Assembly: GCF_000711235.1 (NCBI RefSeq)
Contig: NZ_JOMI01000009.1
Coordinates: 372,001 to 436,000 of the forward strand
DNA length: 64,000 nucleotides
Source: Prevotella sp. 10(H)
GTDB taxonomy: Bacteria > Bacteroidota > Bacteroidia > Bacteroidales > Dysgonomonadaceae
Reading direction: 5' to 3'
Shown here: positions 25,118 to 33,054 of the stretch, in pieces
Position numbering within the stretch: the first letter of the stretch is position 1
Layout: the number at the start of each line of letters is the position of its first letter
Made by a program: the position numbers and the translations under genes
Notes under the pieces: model-generated
The model's input: only the letters and a program-made list of their open reading frames with translations
What the model was told of the DNA's origin: nothing
The model's database searches: none

Positions 25118-27337
25118 ATGAAAAAAATATCGGGTAAAAAATATATAATTATTTTTTTTATAATCTTTCTAACTTCAACACAAGCATTCGCTCAGGTTAC
25201 AATTGGTTCTAATCTGAATTATAACCCTGGATCAATACTCGATCTGAAGGAGTATGAATCCTCATCCGGCGGGGCCAATTCTACCAGGGGGTTGGCCTTG
25301 CCCCGGGTTAAATTAACAGATAAAAACAATTTATATCCGATGTTTGAAACCTCGCCCGGATCTAATACACCTACAAGTGATTACACAGGGCCTAAAAAAG
25401 CGCCGGAGGATGCTAAACATACCGGCCTCGTTGTTTATAATCTTAACAAATGTGATGGATTTGGATGGGGAACATATGTATGGGAAGGAACAGAATGGCA
25501 TCCATTGACAGATGTAAAGTACTTATATCAACCGGATGTATCTATAGCAAATACTGAAGCAATAAAAATAAATGAAAGTACATATTTGATTCATTTGCCT
25601 AGTGGACGAGATTTGCGTCCTTTCCCTTCCAATAAAAAATTCACTCTGGGAGTTAACTGGACAGATCCGACTGAAGGTAATCTGAAGAAAAGCGCCGTAG
25701 AGACAATAGATGGAGGACTGAAATTTGTTAGTGGCAGCCACCCTGACAGCTGGCCGGGCCCTATAGCTTCCTCTCCCATATCATTCGACTATTATTTAAA
25801 TGATATGTCAGATATAATCCCGAGTGATAATGCGAATGTACATAATCCTTTCAGAAGTAGGGAGACCTCGATAACATTCGAAACTCCGGAGAATGAATGT
25901 AAAGAAAAGAAAAATATAACAGTCAGACTCAATCAGACCAACTACAGGCTGACAGTGAAAAGAGATAATACTTATTTCAATACCCACTCTTACCGTTTTA
26001 GAAAAAAAAGTGAGCAATTCTCTACAGGTCCAGGTGTAAACTATTATCGGTTTTTATTACTCCCTCCATACAATTTATCGAATGTAGGCGGATTTAGAGA
26101 AGAAAGCAATGCACGCAGATATGCCACCTACAAAGATGAAACACCCGGTATTCTTTCTGCAACTGTAGTACCTGCTGATATACCCCAAGAAGCAGGGGAA
26201 GAGCGGATCGATGGAACTTCTGTTTTATACAACCGCAATCCAACTTACATATCTGCCACCTCGGCGCTAAACAAGCGTAAAAAAGCGGGGATAATAACTT
26301 ATACTGACACAGCTGTTGTAAACCGGTTTTATCCTGTAGAAATACACTATATGCAGTGCGTGGTCGATGGCTACGATCAAACAAAGATTGAAAATGCAAG
26401 TGCAAATCCGGCTGAATGGGGAACGAAGGTATTAAGACATACCGACCGTAATAACAATACTTTTTATTCTGCAGACTTTGGGAGCGCCGGACGATGGATG
26501 ATAACAAATCTGGCAGCAACAACATATGATGAAGGTAGCGGCTTTGAAGGGGAAGCATTGGAAGTATATCAGACAATAGATTTGCAGGCACATGACGGAG
26601 GTAAAAGAAAATACGCCTACCCTATGCTGGATGTAACGGAGGGTGAACCGGCGAATTGGGGAACCAAACCTACTGGCTGGCGCTGGGAAGAAGGCATATT
26701 TTATAATTGGTATGCAGCAACAGGGCGCCCTTTAGATCTTAATAACAACAATCAGGAAGGAGCGTCCGGTACAGAGCCTGCAAGAGTGCAGGGGATTTGT
26801 CCTAAAGGCTGGTATCTGCCTTCTGATAATGAATGGAATCAATTAGAACAGTTTGTATATAATAATATCAGTAAATATACTACATATGACAAAGAAGATA
26901 TTAAGCTATGGACTACAAATATAACAACCAATGCATGGCTGTCCTCATGGAATACTACCAAAGGCGACAGAGGATTTACTATTGAAAATGAGCATTTAGG
27001 GCATGGCGCCGCTATGAAAGATATGTGTCCGCCTAAAAGCACTGCCACAGCATTTACTTATATGCAGGGATCTAAAGGCTACAGTGCCGAATATAACCTT
27101 GGAGGATTTAATGCAACAATGGTTGGGCGTATCAAAGCAAAAGAAAAGCCGGTGACAGTAGCTGATGAGCGGATGATACAGTATAGCCGGGCTTATAATG
27201 TCAATTATTGGACAAGGTCGCAAAATTCTGCAGGAGATGCCTGGTTGAGGGATTTTAATGTTAATTACGGATCAATAAACAGGACAACTTATATCAAAAC
27301 ACATTTGCTTTCCGTACGCTGCAAGAAGGCGCCCTAA
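25118..27337 (+). CDS. FISUMP-domain secreted protein
   Basis: A 739-aa exported protein with a signal peptide ending AFAQ. Residues about 25-140 are the module shared with the upstream gene; a middle region of unknown fold contains ECKEKKNITVRLNQTNYRL. The C-terminal about 280 residues form a FISUMP domain (Fibrobacter succinogenes major paralogous domain): RWMITNLAATTYDEG, FYNWYAATGRPLD, QGICPKGWYLPSDNEWNQLE, and near the end YWTRSQNSAGDAWLRDF then LSVRCKKAP. Such domains have a C-type-lectin-like pattern and are often surface exposed. The last 66 bp overlap the 3' end of the recombinase gene on the other strand. No enzymatic role is claimed. Confidence 0.85.
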   Translation: MKKISGKKYIIIFFIIFLTSTQAFAQVTIGSNLNYNPGSILDLKEYESSSGGANSTRGLALPRVKLTDKNNLYPMFETSPGSNTPTSDYTGPKKAPEDAKHTGLVVYNLNKCDGFGWGTYVWEGTEWHPLTDVKYLYQPDVSIANTEAIKINESTYLIHLPSGRDLRPFPSNKKFTLGVNWTDPTEGNLKKSAVETIDGGLKFVSGSHPDSWPGPIASSPISFDYYLNDMSDIIPSDNANVHNPFRSRETSITFETPENECKEKKNITVRLNQTNYRLTVKRDNTYFNTHSYRFRKKSEQFSTGPGVNYYRFLLLPPYNLSNVGGFREESNARRYATYKDETPGILSATVVPADIPQEAGEERIDGTSVLYNRNPTYISATSALNKRKKAGIITYTDTAVVNRFYPVEIHYMQCVVDGYDQTKIENASANPAEWGTKVLRHTDRNNNTFYSADFGSAGRWMITNLAATTYDEGSGFEGEALEVYQTIDLQAHDGGKRKYAYPMLDVTEGEPANWGTKPTGWRWEEGIFYNWYAATGRPLDLNNNNQEGASGTEPARVQGICPKGWYLPSDNEWNQLEQFVYNNISKYTTYDKEDIKLWTTNITTNAWLSSWNTTKGDRGFTIENEHLGHGAAMKDMCPPKSTATAFTYMQGSKGYSAEYNLGGFNATMVGRIKAKEKPVTVADERMIQYSRAYNVNYWTRSQNSAGDAWLRDFNVNYGSINRTTYIKTHLLSVRCKKAP

Positions 27338-28609
27338 TAAGTGGATATATAGATACTTCTTCAATATAAAGATACTTGATTCAATATGGTTGAATTCGAA
27401 AGAAATCGCATCGACATTTTTCATATCCCTTATAATGGAGCTATCCAATACTTTTGCATAATGTTGCGTCATTCTTGTAGAAAAATGTCCGAGCATTTTT
27501 GCTACATTCGGAAGCGATACATCATTCGCTAAGAAAACGACCAAAGCCGCTGTATGGCGCGCGGTGTGAAATGTAATTTTCTTATCAATGCCGCATATTT
27601 CACCGATCTCACGCAAATAATCATTCATCTTCTGATTACACATAACCGGAAGCAACACACCCTTTAACTGACAAAGCGGATGCTCTTCATATTTATCAAG
27701 TATCTCCTTTGGTATAGTCAACAATGGAATATTACACATATTACTTGTCTTTTCACGGGTTTTAAGAATCCAAAGGTTTCCTTTATTATCCGTTACAAGA
27801 TGCTCTTTTCTCAGATTATATACATCAATGAATGCCAATCCCGTAAAGCAGCAAAAAAGAAAAACATCACGTACCAATTCCAGCCTGTCGATCTTAAATT
27901 CCTTTTCCGACAATCTGTTTAGTTCTTCCAGTGTAAGGAACTCTTTATTTACCGGAACTTCATGAAACTTAATTCCGGCGAATGGATTTCTTGTAATGTA
28001 TTCATTGGCAATAGCAAGATTAATCACTTTCTTAAAGCATTTCATGTAACGGATAAACGTATTTTGCTGGCAACCTTTTTCTGTTTTCATGAAAAACTCA
28101 AAGTCACGCACCAACTCTCCTTTTACTTCTCTCAGAAGCAGATCGTCTTCACCGTACTTTTTCTGAATCAGTTCTTTCAGATAACGGGCACAGCATTCAT
28201 ATCGCCTGACCGTAATATCAACATAATCAATCCCGATTAACTGCCTGCACTTTTCATTATGCTCATTGAAGAAAGCAATCAGTGTTTTACGATCCTCATT
28301 ATCCATACCGAAGAACTTGTTTTTAAGAATGGTGGCAGAGATTGCTTTGCCGCTTTCTTCCAATTCCTGATAGATATTAATAAGTTTCATTTTGCTATTC
28401 AGGATGTATTCATTCAAATCGCGAGATACTTTATCTCTTGCTCGTGAACACTCTTTGGCTTGACTCCATAGGGCAGGGTTAATACTCTTCTTGGTGCGAA
28501 GTTCTTCCCGTTGTCCGTTGACAGTAATTCTTAAGCTTACTGCCGCATCACCGTTTTTTAATAACTGGTTCTTCTTAATGAAGAACGAAACTTTAAAAGA
28601 ATTTCTCAT
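27272..28609 (-). CDS. Tyrosine recombinase (Bacteroidetes-type integrase)
   Basis: A 445-aa site-specific recombinase. Order: arm-binding N-terminus (FKVSFFIKKNQLLKNGDAAV), SAM-like core-binding domain (about 105-215), and a catalytic domain with Arg in ELVRDVFLFCCFTGL, HTARHTAALVVFLANDVSLP, LGHFSTRMTQHYAKV with the nucleophile Tyr. All catalytic residues are visible. The C-terminal tail after DMKNVD is unusually long, and the last 22 codons are antisense to the FISUMP gene, which suggests loss of an earlier stop. It lies just outside the left attachment site of the tRNA-Phe element, divergent from that element's own integrase. It may be a remnant of another element or a local DNA invertase; no partner att site was found. 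Confidence 0.88.
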   Translation of the reverse strand: MRNSFKVSFFIKKNQLLKNGDAAVSLRITVNGQREELRTKKSINPALWSQAKECSRARDKVSRDLNEYILNSKMKLINIYQELEESGKAISATILKNKFFGMDNEDRKTLIAFFNEHNEKCRQLIGIDYVDITVRRYECCARYLKELIQKKYGEDDLLLREVKGELVRDFEFFMKTEKGCQQNTFIRYMKCFKKVINLAIANEYITRNPFAGIKFHEVPVNKEFLTLEELNRLSEKEFKIDRLELVRDVFLFCCFTGLAFIDVYNLRKEHLVTDNKGNLWILKTREKTSNMCNIPLLTIPKEILDKYEEHPLCQLKGVLLPVMCNQKMNDYLREIGEICGIDKKITFHTARHTAALVVFLANDVSLPNVAKMLGHFSTRMTQHYAKVLDSSIIRDMKNVDAISFEFNHIESSIFILKKYLYIHLLGRLLAAYGKQMCFDISCPVY

Positions 28610-28630
28610 TTCGCCTTAATTTTAATGGTT

Positions 28631-28638
28631 CAAAACTA
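28631..28638 (-). promoter_or_regulatory. -7 promoter motif for the left recombinase
   Basis: CAAAACTA (TAGTTTTG on the coding strand) lies 22 bp before the recombinase ATG, giving a leader of about 15 nt. No TTTG at the usual distance. Confidence 0.45.
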
Positions 28639-28696
28639 AGGAAACAAGCCTAAAAACTAAGTAAGCAAAACGCTGCAAATCACAGAATTAGAATCC

Positions 28697-28739
28697 TAAT
28701 CGAGACTATTTTTTAATAGTCTCAAAATAATCTCGATTA
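28697..28739. repeat. Nested palindrome upstream of the left recombinase
   Basis: An inner hairpin GAGACTATT (28702-28710)/AATAGTCTC (28715-28723) with a TTTT loop lies inside an outer inverted repeat TAATCGAGA (28697-28705)/TCTCGATTA (28731-28739). Arms overlap, so the two pairings compete. It could be a recombinase-binding site, an operator or a transcript switch. It is the main structured sequence in the stretch between the two recombinase genes, left of the att repeat. Confidence 0.6.
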
Positions 28740-28791
28740 AATCACCAAATACGTCAAATTTTTCTGCATTTTGCACTTTTAGGGAAAAGAA

Positions 28792-28827
28792 AAATCCCTG
28801 AAAGGAATTGACTTTCAGGGATTTTCT
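28792..28827 (-). terminator. Displaced tRNA-Phe terminator
   Basis: AATCCCTGAAAG and CTTTCAGGGATT form a perfect 12-bp stem with a 7-nt loop; on the minus strand it is followed by TTTCTTTT. It lies immediately left of the left att repeat, where the original tRNA-Phe downstream region would be before insertion. Confidence 0.6.
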
Positions 28828-28843
28828 CTATTTTGCTTTTTTC

Positions 28844-28860
28844 AAAAGTGGTGCCACCAG
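28844..28860. repeat. attL: 17-bp copy of the tRNA-Phe 3' end
   Basis: AAAAGTGGTGCCACCAG is identical to 36396-36412, which spans the last 12 nt of tRNA-Phe and its flank. It marks the left boundary of the integrated element. Confidence 0.88.
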
Positions 28861-28981
28861 CACCCAAACTTATTTATAAACCTTTATAATATTTAATATT
28901 TAAAATATCTTATAATCCGCATTAATATTATATTTCTTAATAATATATTAAATATTTATGCAAATATAATTAAAACTTTTA

Positions 28982-29000
28982 GGGTACAAATACGGGTACA
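28982..29000. repeat. Left pair of GGGTACA motifs (candidate integrase arm sites)
   Basis: GGGTACA occurs at 28982-28988 and 28994-29000, 12 bp apart, about 120 bp inside attL. A pair with identical spacing lies inside attR. This is the pattern of arm-type sites for the integrase N-terminal domain or of excisionase sites. Confidence 0.55.
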
Positions 29001-29014
29001 ATTAAAAATTGTTG

Positions 29015-29022
29015 TATCTTTG
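29015..29022 (+). promoter_or_regulatory. -7 promoter motif for the element integrase
   Basis: TATCTTTG fits TAnnTTTG exactly. It overlaps the upstream TTG at 29020, so that codon cannot be the start and the ATG at 29047 is chosen. The promoter lies beside the GGGTACA pair, so integrase binding could autoregulate it. Confidence 0.6.
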
Positions 29023-29046
29023 ATTTATACCATTAAAGTAATTGTT

Positions 29047-30333
29047 ATGGCATCTGTTAAGTATTTTGTAAGGAGTTCTAAGAAGAAAGATAGTGAAGTA
29101 AGTATATATGCCCGGATGAGGTCAGGCAAAATTGACTTAGGTGTATGTACCGGAGTTACGGTTCCTTTCGAGTTATGGAATGATAAGCAAGGCGACTTAA
29201 AATATTATCAAAACAAAGACAGCCAAACAATATTAAGGATGAATAAGGCTAAAGCCGATTTAGAAACTATAAAAGGGCTTCTTTACAACCTAATGGATAC
29301 AGACCCTACATTAAAGGCTAAGGATGCTGCAAACGAAATAAAAAAGCATTTTGATGAAGCAAATGCGGTCAAATCTGCTGCTCCGAAAGATATGAATAAA
29401 TATATAGCATATCTTATCGGTCAAATGAAAAGCGGAGAACGGAAAGTGAAAGGAAAAAATTATAGTGAAGGAAGTATAAAGTCATGGAATAGCTTCGCCA
29501 AAACATGGAAAACATTCCAAAACGATTATTTAAATCGGATGCTTGACTTTAAAAATATAACTATGAGTATTCACTCAAAGTTTGTTTCATATTGCTACAG
29601 CCGTGAATACACAGCCGATACTACACGCAAATATTTAACAACATTGATAGCTGTAATGAATTACGCTTTAAAAGACGGTATATCAGAAAACAGAATACAC
29701 GAAACACGGGAATTTTCTAAAACGGTTCCAATTGCAGAAGGTAAAAAGCCATACTTAACGGAAGCGGAGATTGAAGCAATTTTTAATCTGGAACTTAACG
29801 ACCCAATGTTACAGAAAGTACGTGATGTATTTTTGATTGGTTGTTATTGCGGACAACGTGTTAGCGATTTTTCCCGTATTACTAAGGATAATATAATAAC
29901 CTTACCAAACGGCTACAAGGCTTTTAATATTACGCAGCAGAAGACCGGAACACGTGTTATAGTACCTTTCTTATCAAAGAATATAACAACGATTTTAGAA
30001 CGGTGGGATTATGAATTGCCGTATGTTATAGATGTATTGATAAATCGCCACATTAAAACTATATGTGAAAAAGCTAAAATAACGGAACCGTTTTTGACCG
30101 AAATAATGAGAGGTGGAAAATTGGAAAAAACATATGTTTCGAAATGTGATTTAATAACTTGCCATACAGCACGCCGTAGCTGTATTACAAACTTATACAA
30201 TAAGAACTTGCTCGATATACATGAATTACGGGCTATTAGCGGACATAAGACAAACGCTGCCTTTGAGAAGTATATTTGTCTATCAAATGATGAGAAAGCG
30301 ATGCGAATTGCTGAAAAGTTAGGAGCATTTTAG
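29047..30333 (+). CDS. int: Tyrosine integrase of the tRNA-Phe element
   Basis: A 428-aa site-specific recombinase. An arm-binding-like N-terminus (ASVKYFVRSSKKKDSEVSIY) is followed by a core-binding domain (about 115-215) and a catalytic domain with Arg in VRDVFLIGCYCGQRVSDFSR, Lys near NITQQKTGTRVIVPF, HTARRSCITNLYNKNLLD, and ISGHKTNAAFEKYICL with the nucleophile Tyr. It should recombine the 17-bp core in the tRNA-Phe 3' end. It is next to the left att site and reads into the element. It is clearly different in sequence from the divergent recombinase at 27272-28609, so the two are unlikely to share sites. Confidence 0.93.
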   Translation: MASVKYFVRSSKKKDSEVSIYARMRSGKIDLGVCTGVTVPFELWNDKQGDLKYYQNKDSQTILRMNKAKADLETIKGLLYNLMDTDPTLKAKDAANEIKKHFDEANAVKSAAPKDMNKYIAYLIGQMKSGERKVKGKNYSEGSIKSWNSFAKTWKTFQNDYLNRMLDFKNITMSIHSKFVSYCYSREYTADTTRKYLTTLIAVMNYALKDGISENRIHETREFSKTVPIAEGKKPYLTEAEIEAIFNLELNDPMLQKVRDVFLIGCYCGQRVSDFSRITKDNIITLPNGYKAFNITQQKTGTRVIVPFLSKNITTILERWDYELPYVIDVLINRHIKTICEKAKITEPFLTEIMRGGKLEKTYVSKCDLITCHTARRSCITNLYNKNLLDIHELRAISGHKTNAAFEKYICLSNDEKAMRIAEKLGAF

Positions 30334-30524
30334 AGTAGTAAAAACAAAACAGTTAGTCTTACGGTTTAATTAGCTCCTAACTTAAATTTTTAAAATTTCG
30401 ATTAACAACATTTTTATCTGAATATCAATAATTTATAGCTTTAATATTAGCTCCTAAGTTTACAATTTGTAAAGTAAAAATCTATGTTGTAACTTGCACC
30501 TGTATTCGGATGGATACAAAAAAA

Positions 30525-30604
30525 GAGGATAAAAGTTTTGACCGACCTTATCCTCAATTTTAAATATTTGTAAACCAGATAGCTTCTCGGCTGTATCGGG
30601 TTTC
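30525..30604 (-). ncRNA. Candidate small RNA in the element
   Basis: On the minus strand TATCTTTG (30611-30618) is followed after about 80 nt by a perfect terminator: GAGGATAA/TTATCCTC (30548-30555 with 30525-30532) and seven T residues. The short transcript would run from about 30604 and contains a weaker hairpin (GATA..GC with GC..TATC). No convincing reading frame is seen. The 408-bp gap between integrase and HTH gene holds nothing else recognisable. A TTTG element at the usual spacing is absent, so the promoter is not certain. Confidence 0.45.
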
Positions 30605-30741
30605 TTGTTACAAAGATAGATTATAACTTTATACTCCCGGTCACTACAAATGTTAAAAAATGACATTTACAGTATATAATCTACAATAACAAGAATATCC
30701 TTCATACTTCCATAAAGCTATCATAAAAATGTATTTTTCTT

Positions 30742-31032
30742 ATGACAGAAAAAAGTATCATTGATGGTGGTTTTCATGTGAATGACGAAACACCAATCAG
30801 CAACTTAACTGTTGCACAACTCCGGCAAGTCTTAAAGCCTAACAAAAAGGAATACCTTACAATTCGGGCTATGGCAGAACGTTTCAATGTTTCTACCGTC
30901 ACAGTTTATAACTGGATAAAAACAGGAAAAGTACATCCAGTAAAAATCGGTGGTCGTACTTACTTCGATGAGCAACAAATCATCGAAGAACTGAACCAGG
31001 GATTTATAGGAAAGTATAAACATAAAGTATAG
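30742..31032 (+). CDS. Excisionase-like helix-turn-helix protein
   Basis: A 96-aa protein with a MerR-like winged helix of the HTH_17/excisionase type in residues about 38-88: YLTIRAMAERFNVSTVTVYN, then WIKTGKVHPVKIGGRTYFDE. Small proteins of this type bind DNA near att sites and favour excision, or act as repressors, in Bacteroidetes mobile elements. Its place between integrase and replication-type gene fits a directionality factor. The GGGTACA pairs at the element ends are possible targets, but nothing in the sequence proves this. Confidence 0.8.
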   Translation: MTEKSIIDGGFHVNDETPISNLTVAQLRQVLKPNKKEYLTIRAMAERFNVSTVTVYNWIKTGKVHPVKIGGRTYFDEQQIIEELNQGFIGKYKHKV

Positions 31033-31069
31033 TTGAAATAATCTATTACTCTATTAAAAGATATGAAAA

Positions 31070-31816
31070 ATGAGCATGCAACAAAGAGATAGTTTTATTT
31101 TCTACCGTAGTTTTTATGAAGCAATAAAAGATTTAGACGATACAGACCAACTAAATATATATAAAGCTATTATAGAATACGGTTTAAACGGAGAAATTTC
31201 TCATTTAGAGGGAATAACCAAATCTTTATTTACCCTTATAAAACCTCAGTTAGATGCTAATAGCAGGCGTTATGAGAATGGGAAAAAGGGAGCACAACAT
31301 GGAAAGAAAGGTGGGCGACCGAAGAAAGATGTTTCTATAGAAAACCCCAATGAAACCCCTAATGAGAATGAAAATAATAATATAAATATTAACGGAAATG
31401 AAAATAATAATCAAAAAGAAAATATAAATATCAATACGATTGAAGATATATATAATTTATATCCTTCTATTTGTCCTAATAGGAAGACTATTACCGGAAA
31501 GACTGAAAGAAATAAAGGACAGATAAAAGAATTATTAAAAACATTGACTGTAGACCAAATAAAAGAAACTATCCAACTGTATGTAAAAAGCTGTGCAGAG
31601 AAAAAAATATATATCAAAAACTTTGGTACTTTTTTGGATGAGTTTCCCGATTTATCGGAATTAAAGGAATTAGATACTATATATGATGATGATACTTGGT
31701 GTGAATGGGAGGTGCTAAAACCACATAAATTTAGAAAAAATACATATAAGCAATATCTTATTGACCAAAGGCGGTATGGAGTAGAAAACGTTAAGTTTAT
31801 TGGAAAAGTGAGATAA
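31070..31816 (+). CDS. DUF6291-like element protein, possible replication factor
   Basis: A 248-aa protein. The N-terminus (RDSFIFYRSFYEAIKDLDDT, IYKAIIEYGLNGE, TLIKPQLDANSRRYENG) has the DUF6291 pattern found in phages and mobile elements. A basic stretch (KKGAQHGKKGGRPKKD) and an asparagine-rich linker (about 100-135) lead to a C-terminal domain of about 100 aa (TVDQIKETIQLYVKSCAEKK, ending DQRRYGVENVKF). The layout recalls phage replisome organisers, so a role in element replication is suggested; the family itself has no established function that I know of. Confidence 0.7.
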   Translation: MSMQQRDSFIFYRSFYEAIKDLDDTDQLNIYKAIIEYGLNGEISHLEGITKSLFTLIKPQLDANSRRYENGKKGAQHGKKGGRPKKDVSIENPNETPNENENNNININGNENNNQKENININTIEDIYNLYPSICPNRKTITGKTERNKGQIKELLKTLTVDQIKETIQLYVKSCAEKKIYIKNFGTFLDEFPDLSELKELDTIYDDDTWCEWEVLKPHKFRKNTYKQYLIDQRRYGVENVKFIGKVR

Positions 31817-31838
31817 TTTAAAATAAAAAATATACAAA

Positions 31839-32057
31839 ATGAAAAAAAAGACAGTTCAAACTAAAAGGACTATTAACGGACACGATGGAACTGAAATTGA
31901 ATTATTTTTACTTCCTCCTGATAATTATGCGGAAAATCAAATATTGTTTACAGCCCAAGGAACAAGTTATAATGTAAACTTATGTTTAGAAATTGAACAA
32001 GCAGAGAATTTGCTGATTGTATTGAATCAGTTAGTTAATGAAGCTAAGTCTGTTTAA
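31839..32057 (+). CDS. Small hypothetical protein of the element
   Basis: A 72-aa acidic protein beginning KKKTVQTKRTINGHDGTEIE, 22 bp after the DUF6291-like gene and probably co-transcribed. A terminator-like hairpin follows its stop. No motif is recognised. Confidence 0.6.
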   Translation: MKKKTVQTKRTINGHDGTEIELFLLPPDNYAENQILFTAQGTSYNVNLCLEIEQAENLLIVLNQLVNEAKSV

Positions 32058-32066
32058 GAAGTAATG

Positions 32067-32086
32067 AGGGGTGGGTAGGCACCCCT
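32067..32086 (+). terminator. Hairpin after the 72-aa gene
   Basis: AGGGGTG (32067-32073) pairs with CACCCCT (32080-32086) around a 6-nt loop; only a short T-run follows. Confidence 0.5.
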
Positions 32087-32191
32087 TTACACTCCTGAAA
32101 AATGCAGTATTCGTTGCTTGTAAATTTTTTTTGTGATTTTTGTAATGGGTATTTATAGCCTTAATTTTGAATCAAATTAATTACATTGACG

Positions 32192-32199
32192 TATATTTG
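32192..32199 (+). promoter_or_regulatory. Promoter for the RadC/JAB gene
   Basis: TATATTTG matches the -7 consensus and TTTG at 32166-32169 lies 22 bp upstream, close to the usual -33 spacing. The gene starts 20 bp downstream. Confidence 0.6.
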
Positions 32200-32219
32200 T
32201 GGTATATAAATATTAACTT

Positions 32220-32885
32220 ATGAATATTAAGCTAACAGAAAGAGATAAGATTAGAATAAATGATGCGAATGATTTATATGACATCATGCAACGTATCTTA
32301 TTAAGAGAGAATAAAATTGACAGAGAGAAAGAACATTTCTGGATTGTTGGTATGAATCAGGCACTTGTTATCTTATATATTGAGTTAGTAAGTATGGGAA
32401 GTGTCAAATCTACTCTTGTAGAGCCTATGAATGTTTTTCGTGTAGCTATATTGAAAGGTGCAACAAGAGTAATAGCCGTACATAATCATCCGAGTGGAAA
32501 CATGAAACCTTCCGAAGAAGATAAACAATGTACAGATAGATTGATACAAGTTGGAAAAATCATAGATATTCAAGTAGAAGACCATATGATTATAAGCCCA
32601 AAAACTTATATAAGTTTTAAAAATATGGGATTAATGGAAGAGCTTGAAAAGAGTCTCAAGTATGTTCCGACTTACCAATTAATAGAGAAAATTCGAAATG
32701 AAGAAAGGACTATCCGGGATGAAGCTGTAAACGCTGAAAAAGCACTTAGAGTTGAGGCTGAAAAACGTTTGACAAATGCGGTTCATTATCTTAATGAAAA
32801 AGATATGTCAGTAGAACATATAGGAGAGGTTCTAAATTTGACGGTTAAAGAGGTGCAACGTTTTTTGAAAAGGAAAAAGAAGTAA
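32220..32885 (+). CDS. Free-standing RadC/JAB (MPN) domain protein
   Basis: A 221-aa protein. Residues about 25-140 are a RadC-type JAB domain: the metal-binding motif AVHNHPSGNMKPSEEDKQCT has both histidines, the serine and the aspartate. The N-terminal helix-hairpin-helix of chromosomal RadC is missing. The C-terminus is a charged helix (about 155-195) and a small region-4-like HTH (EHIGEVLNLTVKEVQRFLKR). Such proteins are frequent in Bacteroidetes mobile elements and are not shown to act in repair. It has its own promoter and terminator-like hairpin upstream. Confidence 0.85.
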   Translation: MNIKLTERDKIRINDANDLYDIMQRILLRENKIDREKEHFWIVGMNQALVILYIELVSMGSVKSTLVEPMNVFRVAILKGATRVIAVHNHPSGNMKPSEEDKQCTDRLIQVGKIIDIQVEDHMIISPKTYISFKNMGLMEELEKSLKYVPTYQLIEKIRNEERTIRDEAVNAEKALRVEAEKRLTNAVHYLNEKDMSVEHIGEVLNLTVKEVQRFLKRKKK

Positions 32886-33001
32886 AAAAAACTATGATAG
32901 TTTGAGCAAAATAGGGGTACAAATTTACCTCTATTTTTTTTATAAATATTAAAAAAGGTCATATACATTCTAAAGATAACTTTATCATGGAAATTAATGA
33001 T

Positions 33002-33009
33002 TAACTTTG
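33002..33009 (+). promoter_or_regulatory. -7 promoter motif before the restriction genes
   Basis: TAACTTTG matches TAnnTTTG, 45 bp before the endonuclease start. A second match, TATATTTG at 33045-33052, is so close to the ATG that it would give an almost leaderless mRNA. Confidence 0.45.
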
Positions 33010-33054
33010 AATTTCATTAATTATAATCAGTAATACTATAACATTATATTTGAT

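Noticed and set aside
26800-27337. FISUMP 3' end as a variable region of a diversity-generating retroelement
   Set aside because: The C-terminus has a lectin-like pattern and many Asn codons, but there is no reverse transcriptase gene and no second, template-like copy of the sequence in the window.
22527-28860. A second island in tRNA-Phe covering the IS remnant, LytTR and FISUMP genes
   Set aside because: The recombinase next to attL suggests a tandem island, but no further copy of the 17-bp att sequence was found to the left.
30460-30666. 68-aa minus-strand reading frame between integrase and HTH gene
   Set aside because: It spans the small-RNA promoter and terminator and extends through the T-run, so translation as a protein is unlikely.
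32909-32925. Internal GGGTACA copy (GGGGTACAAATT) as a third arm site
   Set aside because: A single unpaired copy in the middle of the element, without the 12-bp partner, is likely chance.
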